Origin: Magnetococcales bacterium DCbin4
Lineage (GTDB): Bacteria; Pseudomonadota; Magnetococcia; Magnetococcales; UBA8363
DNA: 33,298 nucleotides
Assembly (NCBI GenBank): GCA_002753735.1
Contig: PEAN01000043.1
Span: 1 to 33,298, forward strand
Direction: 5' to 3'
Below, in pieces: positions 21,419 through 30,522 of the stretch. Made by a program: the position numbers and the translations under genes. The notes under the pieces are model-generated. The model made no database searches, had not been told where the DNA came from, and saw only the letters and a program-made list of their open reading frames with translations. Within the stretch, counting starts at the first letter, position 1. Each line of letters begins with the position of its first letter.

Positions 21419-23104
21419 ATGTTCACCACGACACACCGCAAATATCACCCCGTCCCCCCCATTGACATGCCGGTTCGCCACTGGCCCGACCGTGTCCTGA
21501 CCCGGGCACCACGCTGGTGCAGTACTGATCTCCGGGATGGCAACCAGGCACTCGCCATTCCGATGAATCCCCAGCGTAAAACCCAGATGTTCCACATGCT
21601 CCTCCGCTTGGGTTTCCGCGAGATTGAGGCCGGTTTTCCCGCCGCATCGCAGGATGAATTCGCATTCGTGCGTCAATTGTCCCGGTCGGCACCCGCCGAT
21701 GTCGCCATTCAGGTTTTGACCTCGGCCCGGGAAGAACATATCCGCCAAACCTTTGCCTCGCTGGAAGGTGCCCCCCGGGCCATCGTCCACTTTTATCTTT
21801 CCACCTCGCCGTTACAGCGACAGGTCGTATTCGGTGTCGATGAAGCCACGTTGATCCAACGGGCCGTGTCTGCCGCCACGTTGATCCGTACCTTGGCGGA
21901 ACGACAACCCGATACCCGGTGGCACTTTCAGTTTTCTCCTGAAAGCTTTTCTGCAACCGAACTTGAATTCGCCCTGGCCATCAGCGAAGCCGTGATCGCT
22001 GTCTGGGAGCCAACCCCGCACCATCCGGTCATTCTCAACCTTCCCGCCACGGTCGAGGTCGCTTCACCCAACCGCTTTGCCGACCAGATCGAATGGATGG
22101 ATCGTCACTTGTCCCGGCGTGATGCGGTGGTATTGTCCATCCACCCCCACAATGATCGCGGATGCGGTGTCGCCGCCGCCGAGTTGGCACTCTTGGCAGG
22201 TGCACAACGGGTTGAAGGGGCGTTGTTCGGCAATGGCGAGCGGACGGGAAATCTTGATGTGATCACCCTGGCCATGAATCTTTACAGTCAGGGGATCGAC
22301 CCCGGACTTGATTTTTCCAACATGAATGCGCTCATCGAGTGTTATCAGTCCTGTACCGGGATGGAGGTTGCACCGCGGCATCCCTACGCCGGGGCTTTGG
22401 TATTCACCGCTTTTTCCGGCTCCCACCAGGATGCCATTCGTAAAGGATTGGCCGCCATGGCGCCGACCCAAGGGTGGCAGGTACCCTACCTCCCCATCGA
22501 CCCGCGTGACATCGGTTTCGACCTGGATGGCGTCATCCGGGTCAACAGCCAGTCAGGCAAGGGAGGGGCGGCCTTTCTGTTGGCGCGGGAAAGGGGGGTC
22601 ACGCTGCCCCGATGGATGGAACCCGAATTCGCCCGGGAGGTCCAAAAGACAACCGAACACAGCGGACGTGAAATGACCGCTCCTGAAATCGTCGCCTTGT
22701 TCGACCGGACGATGCTTCATCCACCGGGTGGAATCCATTTGCAGACCTACCGTCTGCTCCGGAATGAACCCTGCCGGGTCGAACTGCATCTTTTGCTTGA
22801 TGGACAACCCTCCCGGGTCACAGGTCAGGGCAATGGCCCCATCGATGCCGCCTGCCACGCATTGACAGGGCCCTGGCGGATCCATCGTTATGAAGAACGG
22901 GCATTGCGCACGGGCAGCGATGCCCCAGCCATCGCGTTCATTCAATTGGCGATCGATCACCCCTGTGCCGAATGGTCTGGAGCGGGAATCGACGAAGACA
23001 TCATCGCCGCATCGTTCCACGCCTTGATCGCAGCAATCAACCGTCATCTGGCCACATGCAACCCTGAGGACCGGTTGACGTTGTTCTCCCACTGGAACCC
23101 ATAA
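21419..23104 (+). CDS. leuA: 2-isopropylmalate synthase
   Basis: Condenses acetyl-CoA with 2-ketoisovalerate, the first committed step of leucine synthesis, in the cytoplasm. ATG 21419 has GGGAG 8 bases upstream, and the 561-aa product begins like the family (KYHPVPPIDMPVRHWPDR). It shows the catalytic DLRDGNQAL (R39, D40), the metal-binding HPHNDRG (H242, H244) and GNGERTGNLD. The C-terminal regulatory domain for leucine feedback starts near 430 (TYRLLRNEPCRVELHLLLDGQP). It is of the longer, yeast/actinobacterial type rather than the 523-aa E. coli type. The frame is open further upstream, but that includes the leader. It lies alone, between the attenuator and the hairpin at 23130. Confidence 0.96.
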   Translation: MFTTTHRKYHPVPPIDMPVRHWPDRVLTRAPRWCSTDLRDGNQALAIPMNPQRKTQMFHMLLRLGFREIEAGFPAASQDEFAFVRQLSRSAPADVAIQVLTSAREEHIRQTFASLEGAPRAIVHFYLSTSPLQRQVVFGVDEATLIQRAVSAATLIRTLAERQPDTRWHFQFSPESFSATELEFALAISEAVIAVWEPTPHHPVILNLPATVEVASPNRFADQIEWMDRHLSRRDAVVLSIHPHNDRGCGVAAAELALLAGAQRVEGALFGNGERTGNLDVITLAMNLYSQGIDPGLDFSNMNALIECYQSCTGMEVAPRHPYAGALVFTAFSGSHQDAIRKGLAAMAPTQGWQVPYLPIDPRDIGFDLDGVIRVNSQSGKGGAAFLLARERGVTLPRWMEPEFAREVQKTTEHSGREMTAPEIVALFDRTMLHPPGGIHLQTYRLLRNEPCRVELHLLLDGQPSRVTGQGNGPIDAACHALTGPWRIHRYEERALRTGSDAPAIAFIQLAIDHPCAEWSGAGIDEDIIAASFHALIAAINRHLATCNPEDRLTLFSHWNP

Positions 23105-23129
23105 ATACAGGACACTGGCCATAGACGCG

Positions 23130-23152
23130 CCTCCGGGGAAATTCCCCGGAGG
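23130..23152. terminator. Hairpin between convergent leuA and LolA-like gene
   Basis: A perfect 10-bp stem (23130-23139 with 23143-23152) with a 3-base loop lies 26 bp after the leuA stop and 9 bp before the stop of the - strand neighbour. There is no T-run on either side, so it is a terminator-like hairpin of uncertain strength. It may serve both converging transcripts. Confidence 0.5.
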
Positions 23153-23160
23153 AAAGGCCA

Positions 23161-23922
23161 CTATTTCAAGATCTGACCCAGTTTCGGAAGAAACTCCACA
23201 GAGAATGCCTCGGCAGGAACGTCTTTTTCATCCTGAGTCCCCAACCTCCATTCGGATTGATAAAGGGGATTCATTTCGGAAAATGTTTTCATCAGGGTCG
23301 GACGATGCCGTTCCTTGCCCACTTCCTTGATCTCCTCCAGACGGATACGTTTAAATATTTCATATTCCGTCGCATACTGAATCAGTTCCGCAGGCAAATG
23401 GAGATTTCTCCAGACCTTCATCACCATGAATGCGTAAGGAACTCCCCTGGTCGTCGGCGTCAATTTCAAGTACTGGAATTCCTTATCCTCTTTCTCAAGC
23501 TGGGCCTGATGATGGTTATGAAACGGCCCCGGCAACAAGTCCATGTTATTGAACACCCCACCCACAATGGATTGCCGCAGCTCGCTTTTCCTGGGTTCAA
23601 GCTCACCTGGGATGTGGGTCCAAACCGTCGTTCCATCCCAAAAGGCGCTTCGCCCACGCAACGAGGGCGGATTGATAATCAAAACGACCGACTGCCCTGA
23701 CTTGTTTTGTGCTGAGAAAAGTGAAATGCTGTGCTTGCGTCGATCTGGCGTCGTGTTTTCGATGACAAAATAATTACGGAAGGATTCGGGAAACATGGTT
23801 TGATCGACTTGCCGCAAAATATTTTGTCCTTCGATGTCAACCACTGCCTCCGCCCATTCCGGAAAAGCGCCAATCGCAAGCCAGAGGATCGAAAGCGCAA
23901 ACAAAGCGGGATTCATTTTCAT
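23161..23922 (-). CDS. LolA-like outer-membrane-lipoprotein-sorting-type periplasmic protein
   Basis: From ATG 23922 the 253-aa product begins with a signal peptide (MKMNPALFALSILWLAIG, cleavage probably after AEA). This supports the internal start over the longer frame up to 24018. The mature part has the pattern of LolA/LolB-fold, DUF-type sorting proteins: ILRQVDQTMFPESFRNYF, repeated beta strands such as VVLIINPPSLRGRSAFWDGTTVWTHIPG, a SIVGGVFNNMDLL segment and a C-terminal EFLPKLGQ end. Such proteins usually accompany MMPL/RND lipid transporters or outer-membrane transport; no such partner is in the window. Periplasmic location is confident, exact function is not. Confidence 0.75.
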   Translation of the reverse strand: MKMNPALFALSILWLAIGAFPEWAEAVVDIEGQNILRQVDQTMFPESFRNYFVIENTTPDRRKHSISLFSAQNKSGQSVVLIINPPSLRGRSAFWDGTTVWTHIPGELEPRKSELRQSIVGGVFNNMDLLPGPFHNHHQAQLEKEDKEFQYLKLTPTTRGVPYAFMVMKVWRNLHLPAELIQYATEYEIFKRIRLEEIKEVGKERHRPTLMKTFSEMNPLYQSEWRLGTQDEKDVPAEAFSVEFLPKLGQILK

Positions 23923-24036
23923 GGGAACCGACCCTGGAAACTCATGAACAACGTTGATTGAAGACCTGAAAGGGAAAAAAACACCCATAATCTTGCCCAT
24001 GGGTTCCACATCGATCAAATTCAGAATGAACCAATC

Positions 24037-24717
24037 ATGCTGGAATATTACAATTTTTCTCTTTCAACTGGAAACATGTTACTCGATTGGGTCTTGTCGC
24101 TGGTTGGCATCTGGGCCTTGATTCGATACCTGCTGGTACCGTCGTGGCATCGGTGGAAGATAAAGAATTCACTGCACTACTGTCCATCGATCATTTTACC
24201 GCGGCTCGACAAGAATTACGACCATATCCGCCGGATCCCCAGCCGGAAGAAAGACAAAAAGGAACACAAGATCAATCTTTACCGGCTTAAATGTTCCTGT
24301 CACCATCGCAATGTCCACAGGATGTACAGCCCACCCCAGGACATCCGCCGCCTGTGCCGCCATTTACGCAAAGAGCTCGAACGGTCCAATCTTCTACTGC
24401 AATATGACGAAATCACACAGGCGATCATCGATCATCGCGTCCGGGACATGTGTTACAAGATCATCCAGATCCGTGGCAATGACGTTGCCATCGGCTTTCA
24501 TCCGAAAAACGATTTTGTACGTGTCTATTCCCGGTCCCGGGGAGAGGATGACCCCCCTGAATCGCCCCCCAGTGGCCACTATGAAAAGTTCACATTTCTG
24601 CTGAGTCAGGAAATCTGGATTTATGGCGTGCCCCCTCCAGACTCAGCTCTCATTATTGCTGCTGTTGCCGATTTGATCAATACATGTCGCGATCAGATCA
24701 ACATCAGGTCATACTGA
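24037..24717 (+). CDS. Membrane-anchored protein of unknown function
   Basis: I do not recognise a family. The 226-aa product has one hydrophobic helix at about residues 14-34 (MLLDWVLSLVGIWALIRYLL). A basic cytoplasmic-type region rich in Lys, Arg and His follows, with a Cys pair (LKCSCHHRN), then a mixed alpha/beta part ending in IIAAVADLINTCRDQI. The start ATG 24037 has only a weak ribosome site. It is divergent from the LolA-like gene, with 114 bp between them, and precedes the radical SAM gene on the same strand. The 170-bp gap after it holds a 49-codon frame (24726-24875) that I do not count as a gene. Confidence 0.55.
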   Translation: MLEYYNFSLSTGNMLLDWVLSLVGIWALIRYLLVPSWHRWKIKNSLHYCPSIILPRLDKNYDHIRRIPSRKKDKKEHKINLYRLKCSCHHRNVHRMYSPPQDIRRLCRHLRKELERSNLLLQYDEITQAIIDHRVRDMCYKIIQIRGNDVAIGFHPKNDFVRVYSRSRGEDDPPESPPSGHYEKFTFLLSQEIWIYGVPPPDSALIIAAVADLINTCRDQINIRSY

Positions 24718-24887
24718 TCGATAAGATGGGTCACCACATTTTGACCAGACCACGCAACCAAAAATCCCCAATCCATGCCAGATGGCTGGAATTAACCCAT
24801 GAACTCATCGTACACTTCATGATGTGGGAACCAAATGCCCGCATTCATGGACCAAGAATGGCTCGTTCCCATTGACCCTTTCCGCAG

Positions 24888-25880
24888 ATGACTTGTGCCG
24901 CCATGGACGATACCATGAAAAAGGAATCGGACGATCTGGATCGTTTGACCGTCAACATCGCCGATCTGGAACAAGTCGAAATTCAGATCGCCTCCTGGTG
25001 TAATCGCTCCTGTTCCTTTTGTCCTTCAGGCAAATTTCCAGTCCCCAAAACGGGCATGACGTCAGAGACGGTGGACCGGATCATCAGTGAATTGGAACGG
25101 ATCGGATTTTCCAGGACCATTGGGTTGCATTTGATGTGCGAACCCTTGATGCACAAAAATATTCAAGACATCGTCAAACAGTTCCGGGATCGGTTGCCGA
25201 ATACGTTCATCCGCATGGAAAGCAATGGCGATGCCCTCAAAAACATGGACCGGCTTGGATCCCTGATGGACCACGGTTTGAATGAAATACTCATCAACTG
25301 TTATGATTCTCCTGAACAATTCGCCACCTTCAACCAGAAGATCCTTGCGCTCGATCCCACCGGCGGACCCATCTGGTACTGGAACCAATGGCAACGAAAT
25401 CCAGCAACGCCGAAAAAAGAGTGGCGGGTTGTCAAGCTCAGGGCCTTCTATGGATCCGGGTACTCCTTGAAAAACTGGGCTGGCCATGTTGCGACCCAAC
25501 GCCCGGAAACACTGACGCTCCCCCTGTCCCTGGATTGTGCCCGTCCTTCAAATCGGTTGCATGTGAATTATCTGGGGCAGGTCATCCTGTGCAACATGGA
25601 TTGGAAATTCGAGGTTGTGGTTGGGGATTTGCGTACACAAAAGATCGAGGACCTATGCAATGCCCCCATACTTCTGGATTATCGCCGCCATCTGAAGGCA
25701 AAGGATCGGAACATGCCGCTGTGTCGGCAGTGTGACAGCGGGGGACCGACCGGCCTGCAACCCAGCTTTCCCGCCGCCGATCCCTGGACAGGATTACGGG
25801 CGCTTGGATTGGATCTGAAGCGGTGGCACCCTTGGAAGCGAATCCGCTCCGCATTGGGTTTACGTCCACCCCCCCCATGA
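24888..25880 (+). CDS. Radical SAM/SPASM-domain protein
   Basis: The 330-aa product has the radical SAM cluster CX3CX2C at C38, C42 and C45 (WCNRSCSFCPSG). It continues with GLHLMCEPLMHKN and a RMESNGDAL segment, in the order seen in SPASM proteins. The C-terminal part has Cys in LDCARPSNRLHVNYLGQVILC and LCRQCDSGG, which could hold an auxiliary cluster. The Gly-rich, Pro-rich end (GLRPPPP) is unusual. It starts at ATG 24888; 24903 and 24915 are alternatives, none with a strong ribosome site. The Gfo/Idh/MocA gene begins 7 bp after its stop, so they probably act on the same small molecule, perhaps a sugar or cofactor. The substrate is unknown. Confidence 0.88.
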   Translation: MTCAAMDDTMKKESDDLDRLTVNIADLEQVEIQIASWCNRSCSFCPSGKFPVPKTGMTSETVDRIISELERIGFSRTIGLHLMCEPLMHKNIQDIVKQFRDRLPNTFIRMESNGDALKNMDRLGSLMDHGLNEILINCYDSPEQFATFNQKILALDPTGGPIWYWNQWQRNPATPKKEWRVVKLRAFYGSGYSLKNWAGHVATQRPETLTLPLSLDCARPSNRLHVNYLGQVILCNMDWKFEVVVGDLRTQKIEDLCNAPILLDYRRHLKAKDRNMPLCRQCDSGGPTGLQPSFPAADPWTGLRALGLDLKRWHPWKRIRSALGLRPPPP

Positions 25881-25887
25881 GACGATC

Positions 25888-26874
25888 ATGACGTGCGCTA
25901 TGACGGTCCGCTTTGCCATCATGGGGATTTCGAGCATTGCCCATTCCTATGTCAAATTGATCCGCCAAATCCCTTGTGCCGAAGTCGCCGCCGCCTGGGG
26001 AAGCGATGACGAACGGACCCGGGCATTCGTCCACACCCACGGGATCCCCAGGGGGGGGACTGATCTCACGGCAATCCTTTCCGATCCGGGCATTGATGCC
26101 TTGCTGATTGTCACCGAACCGGCCAGGCATCTTTTTCTGGCGCACCAGGGATTGACTGCGGGCAAACACATGTTGATCGAAAAACCGCTGGATGACCGGC
26201 TGGAGGCTGCCCGGGCGTTTGAGAAGGCGGCTGCCGGAAGTCACCTGATCATCGGTGTCATTTCCCCCTACCGGTTCAATCCGGTTCTGCGAAGGATCAA
26301 GGCAATTCTGGAATCTTTGCCGCCCGGAACCCCCATCTCGGCACAGCTTTCCATCATGTGGTCCCGTTCGCAGGAATATTATCACCATGGATCGGGTTGG
26401 CGTGCCCGGTCGGGACCGGTTCTGGTCAATCAAGGGATTCATTGGTTGGATGTGATGAACTGGTTTTTTGGCCGGGCGGAAAGAATCCAGGGAACGGCGA
26501 GAACGACCCGATCCTTTTTAAGCTGTCCCGATTTTTGCAATACGCTGATCTCCTATCCCGGGAATGTTTCGGTTTTGATCAGCGCGGGTACCTTTTGTGA
26601 TCGCCGCCATGATGACCAGTTGGTCATTCACCATCCGGGTGGACGCTTGGATTATGCGGCAATGGCGGGTTTGAATGCATCCCATGGTTTCATGGAACGA
26701 ATCAAGCGCCGTTTATCACGACAGACCCCTGCGGTGCCTGCCGCTTCGGAGCTGTTGCACCACCAGTTGGTGGATTTCGTCTCTGCCATCAAGGAACACC
26801 GAAGCCCCGAGGTCACGCTGTCCCATGGAATACAGGCCCTTGAGCTGGCGCTTGCCGCCAGTAATCCCGGCTGA
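25888..26874 (+). CDS. Gfo/Idh/MocA-family NAD(P)-dependent oxidoreductase
   Basis: The 328-aa product has an N-terminal Rossmann fold opening FAIMGISSIAHSYVKLI. The glycine motif is relaxed (GISSIA at 13-18 in place of the usual GCG.IA). It then has TEPARHLFLAHQGLTAGKHMLIEKPL with the conserved EKP at 98-100, and the C-terminal alpha/beta domain with NQGIHWLDVMNWFFG. The family oxidises or reduces sugars, inositols and related compounds. It is 7 bp after the radical SAM gene, in the same direction, and followed by a 150-bp gap. That gap carries a degraded piece of the recurrent repeat core. The substrate cannot be read from sequence. Confidence 0.88.
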   Translation: MTCAMTVRFAIMGISSIAHSYVKLIRQIPCAEVAAAWGSDDERTRAFVHTHGIPRGGTDLTAILSDPGIDALLIVTEPARHLFLAHQGLTAGKHMLIEKPLDDRLEAARAFEKAAAGSHLIIGVISPYRFNPVLRRIKAILESLPPGTPISAQLSIMWSRSQEYYHHGSGWRARSGPVLVNQGIHWLDVMNWFFGRAERIQGTARTTRSFLSCPDFCNTLISYPGNVSVLISAGTFCDRRHDDQLVIHHPGGRLDYAAMAGLNASHGFMERIKRRLSRQTPAVPAASELLHHQLVDFVSAIKEHRSPEVTLSHGIQALELALAASNPG

Positions 26875-26933
26875 TGCCAAAACGGGGGAACCCATTTATT
26901 TCAATCAATATTTCTTCCATATCACATTCACGA

Positions 26934-26962
26934 ATCAGGGACGATTGACATTCAGGATAAAT
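26934..26962 (-). repeat. Degraded piece of recurrent repeat core
   Basis: The + strand sequence around AATCAGGGACGATTGACATTCA resembles the window-edge repeat (AATCAGG, then TTGACACTCAA). It lies in the gap between the Gfo/Idh/MocA gene and the converging YhaN-like gene. The similarity is short and imperfect, so this may be only a fragment or chance. Confidence 0.3.
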
Positions 26963-27024
26963 CATCATATTGCAGTGAAACGATGTGTTTATCCATATTT
27001 AACGCTAGAAGGGCCATCATTTTT

Positions 27025-30000
27025 TTACAATTCACAGACGGCAAAAGAATTTGCATCCATATTTCCAGAGGCCAACTCAAGGAGATGCGGATGATGGGTG
27101 AAATAAATCACCTGCCGTCCCAGCCCCGCCAGCAACTTCAAGGCAGCCACCGCACGCCGATCATCAAAATGAATCAACAGATCATCCAGGATCAATGGAA
27201 TCGGTTGTCGTCCCGCATTCAAGACCGACATCGCCCCCAGGCGCAACGCCAAAAACAACTGATCCCGCGTACCCGCACTCATCCCTTCGACCCGAACCTT
27301 TTCACCTCCAACACGGACCCCATAGAAGAACGGTCGCGAATCCTCTTCGTCCATCCGCAGGTCAACGAATGAACCCGAGGTCAGTTCACGAAAAAATCCC
27401 GCCGCCCCCCGCAATACCGGATCCTGGTTTTGTTCCTGAAACCGAAGGATCACCTGCTGCAACAAGGTTTCCGCCACCCCCAGATGGACATAATGCAAGG
27501 CGTGCCGCAACAAGTCATTCCCAACTTCATCCATTTCCTGCCGCAACCGGGCCGCCGTATCCCCCCCCGCCAAAGATTCCAATTCTTTGAGGACTCCGCC
27601 CAACGCCTGATCCAAGGATCTTAATTCTCCGGTCAGCCCGTCGAGTTCCACCCGCAGGGCCTCCAAGGATTCCCCTGCCGATGCCACATCCTCACCCCCG
27701 ATCTCGACCATCACCGCAGCCAACGAACGCCCCTCGGCACTGCCCAGAATCTCCCCTTCGCATTCGATGATTTTTCGAGCCGTTTCCTCTTTCAATTTTG
27801 CCTGTTCCTCCACAACCTCCATGGCATCCAAATCCGAGGTGCCATACCGCTGCCTGATCTCCTCCAACCGTTGGGAGATGGTGTTGCGCGCGACCAGGCA
27901 CTCCTGTTCCTTTTGCATCAACTCATCGCGCCGCTTCAAAAGATCCCGCCGTTGACGGGTCACTTCCAATGCCTGATCCAAACGCCCCTTGATCGCTTCA
28001 AGCCAATTGAGTGCATCACCCACATGCTCCGCCAAAGGCTCACGCACTTTCAGGATGCGTTCCAATTCCCGCACCCCTGCCATGAACGTATTGCGTTGCC
28101 GCTCGATCTCCCGTATGCGCTGCAACAATTCCTCACGTTGACCAAATCCCTCGCGCAATTCACGAAACAATCCCAAAAATTCAGAACTTGCCTCCACCTC
28201 CATCCCCGCTTCATGGCGGAATGGGCGCAAAAGGGTATTCCAACGTTCCTCATGCTCAATTAATTGACGCCGATATTCCTCCACCTCCCGCGCGTTGTCC
28301 TGAAGTTCGCGTTCGATCTCCGACAACCGCCGCTCCGCCATCACGCGCCGCTCGATGCGGGTAGCGCATTGGTTGAAAAAATCCTCCCACCGGCTAACCG
28401 TTACCGCCAACGGCTCCCCCGCCACCCCCCCGGGTCCCCCCAAAGATGAAACCAGCGCCTGCGCCTCCATCACCACGGCAGACAATTCCCGTCGTATCGC
28501 CATTCCCGTTTCATGACGGGCCTCGGCTTCGGCTGCCAAACTTAATATTTCACTGCGCATCGTCGGCCACCCCTTCATTTCCGACGGGGTGCCCGGATGC
28601 ATCATTCCAACAGCCCGCCACAAGACGTTCCAGGAAGCCATTTGTTGCTCCATCCCGGCAGTGACCGAGGCCAATTGAGCCACCAGGCGTTGTTCCTTAT
28701 CCCCCCCTTCCTGAAGTTCCGCCTCCAATTGCTGCAATCGTGCCAGGCGTCCCGCCTCGCGCAATCGTCCATCCGCCAAATGGTCGGCCCGTGCCATCAG
28801 CAGTGACAAAGCTTCACCCAAAGCGGCATGGGCATCCCCTGCCGTCAGATCCCCCCCCGGCAATCCATGGTGTCGAATCCTGCGCCACAATTCATCCCGC
28901 CGCATCCGTGCCTCGCGCACGGCGGCATCGGTCGGCGGGTCTTCCCCAAGTTCCCGCCGCCATTGGACCAGGCGCTCCCGTCGCTGCTGCAATTCGACCC
29001 GAAGCTGTTCCAAGTCTTTCTCTATCCGGTGCCGCTCCTCCCCCTGCTGTCGATGAGTACGGATGAACCGCTCAATCATGTCATCGGTCGGTGGACGACA
29101 CGCCGCCAATTCCGCCACGGTGCCGCGCCACAAGGGCAACCGTGACAGCCGTTCTTCCGCCTGTTTCTGGGCATTTCGGGCATGACTGAACGCAATACCC
29201 GCCTCCCCATCACGTTGCACCCACTGCCGCAACCACGGCAACCGTTCCCGGAACGGCCCAATGTCCACCTCTGCACCCAGCGACTGTATCTCCCCCTGCC
29301 GCTCATGGGCTTCCGTCTGCAACGCATGGATTCTTTGTCTTCGCTCCTCCAACTTTCCCAACAACGTCGGTCGAAGTTCCTTCAATTTGTCGAGGTGGGC
29401 CAGACGGGTGGGATCAGGCAATCCCCGTTCCTCGACCGGCACCGCCCGCCCCCCCACCTGGTCCCACAGTTCGGTCTGCCTGCGGTTCAACCCGGTCAAT
29501 TTTGCTTCCAGAGCCGGCAATTGCCGCTCCGTTTCCCGCATCCCCTGTACTTCACGATACAAGGCATTGATCTGGGAGGCTGCTGCTGGAAGCGTCTCCT
29601 CGACGGTCATTTGCCCGATCTGCGCTTCCAAGGCATTCAATTGGGTCCGATGAAGTTCCAAATCGCGGCCCGTCAAACCCCATTGCGTCATCAACGCTGC
29701 CCGTTCCTTCATCAATGCCGTCCCCAGCGATGGAACCGCTGCCAGTTCCTCCTGGCGCGTGCGATGGTGCGCCAGACGCACCAGCATGGGACCAATGGTA
29801 ACGATTCGACGCAGTTGCCCTTCCCGCTGGCGCAATACCTTGAGCTGTTCCCCCTTGGCGGCAATCTGTTCCTGCAATCGCTCCCGCGCCTGACGGTGCC
29901 CCAACCATTGTTCCCGGGACAGCGACCGCTGTCTCTGCTCGCGGTACACCTCCTGCAAACGATGATGGAGCTGATTGATCTTCTGGGTCTTGCCCCGTGG

Positions 30001-30522
30001 TTTATAGATCGCCTCAGCCTCCTGACGGATCCGCTCCATCACCCCACGCACCCCGGTCATGCCCGAACCCGCAGCGAACAACAGCGTTCCCACATCCCCA
30101 TCGTCATGCAATACCGCCTCACCACCACGCTGTAACCGCTCATGGTTCAGGCCGTAAAACAATTCAAACCGTTTCCGGTCAAGCCCTTCTAAAAATGGCA
30201 GCAGCACCCCGGGATCCAATGGCGCCTGTTGGGCATCCAACAAGGTATCCTTGATCCCCTTGCGTCGTATCGCCGTCAGCCGTTCACCCCGATCATTGCC
30301 CAGGGTGGCACCCACGCGTAAAAAAGGATTGTCATGCTTGAAATCATAGGGAGTTGTTTTTTCAAACCCGAACAAAAAATCGGTGATGGCCGCCAACGCC
30401 GTACTCTTCCCCGCCTCATTGAGTCCATGCACGAACCACAATCCCGAAGTCCGCGGTCCCAGATCAATCATTTTGTCGGTGAAATGACCATAGGCCATCA
30501 GATGAAGAGAAATGAAGTGCAC
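27025..30522 (-). CDS. YhaN-like (SbcC/Rad50-type) AAA ATPase
   Basis: A large ATPase of the SMC/Rad50/SbcC type that likely partners the nuclease just upstream, acting on DNA ends or hairpins. The 1165-aa product begins with an ATPase N-lobe (Walker A GLNEAGKST at 33-41, then FLFGFEKTTPYDFKHDNPFLRVGATL). It runs through long coiled coils (about 170-950, many Leu/Glu/Arg/Gln heptads) and ends with the C-lobe: signature MSAGTRDQLFLALRLGAM, Walker B PIPLILDDLLIHFDD and the late TH-HPHL. The start is GTG 30522, directly after the nuclease stop, with GGAGG 7 bases before it, so the two are translationally coupled. No zinc-hook CXXC is evident in the middle, in keeping with YhaN rather than SbcC. 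Confidence 0.92.
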   Translation of the reverse strand: MHFISLHLMAYGHFTDKMIDLGPRTSGLWFVHGLNEAGKSTALAAITDFLFGFEKTTPYDFKHDNPFLRVGATLGNDRGERLTAIRRKGIKDTLLDAQQAPLDPGVLLPFLEGLDRKRFELFYGLNHERLQRGGEAVLHDDGDVGTLLFAAGSGMTGVRGVMERIRQEAEAIYKPRGKTQKINQLHHRLQEVYREQRQRSLSREQWLGHRQARERLQEQIAAKGEQLKVLRQREGQLRRIVTIGPMLVRLAHHRTRQEELAAVPSLGTALMKERAALMTQWGLTGRDLELHRTQLNALEAQIGQMTVEETLPAAASQINALYREVQGMRETERQLPALEAKLTGLNRRQTELWDQVGGRAVPVEERGLPDPTRLAHLDKLKELRPTLLGKLEERRQRIHALQTEAHERQGEIQSLGAEVDIGPFRERLPWLRQWVQRDGEAGIAFSHARNAQKQAEERLSRLPLWRGTVAELAACRPPTDDMIERFIRTHRQQGEERHRIEKDLEQLRVELQQRRERLVQWRRELGEDPPTDAAVREARMRRDELWRRIRHHGLPGGDLTAGDAHAALGEALSLLMARADHLADGRLREAGRLARLQQLEAELQEGGDKEQRLVAQLASVTAGMEQQMASWNVLWRAVGMMHPGTPSEMKGWPTMRSEILSLAAEAEARHETGMAIRRELSAVVMEAQALVSSLGGPGGVAGEPLAVTVSRWEDFFNQCATRIERRVMAERRLSEIERELQDNAREVEEYRRQLIEHEERWNTLLRPFRHEAGMEVEASSEFLGLFRELREGFGQREELLQRIREIERQRNTFMAGVRELERILKVREPLAEHVGDALNWLEAIKGRLDQALEVTRQRRDLLKRRDELMQKEQECLVARNTISQRLEEIRQRYGTSDLDAMEVVEEQAKLKEETARKIIECEGEILGSAEGRSLAAVMVEIGGEDVASAGESLEALRVELDGLTGELRSLDQALGGVLKELESLAGGDTAARLRQEMDEVGNDLLRHALHYVHLGVAETLLQQVILRFQEQNQDPVLRGAAGFFRELTSGSFVDLRMDEEDSRPFFYGVRVGGEKVRVEGMSAGTRDQLFLALRLGAMSVLNAGRQPIPLILDDLLIHFDDRRAVAALKLLAGLGRQVIYFTHHPHLLELASGNMDANSFAVCEL

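Noticed and set aside
24726-24875. 49-codon + strand frame between the membrane protein and radical SAM
   Set aside because: The composition is protein-like, but no good ribosome site and no family; too short to support.
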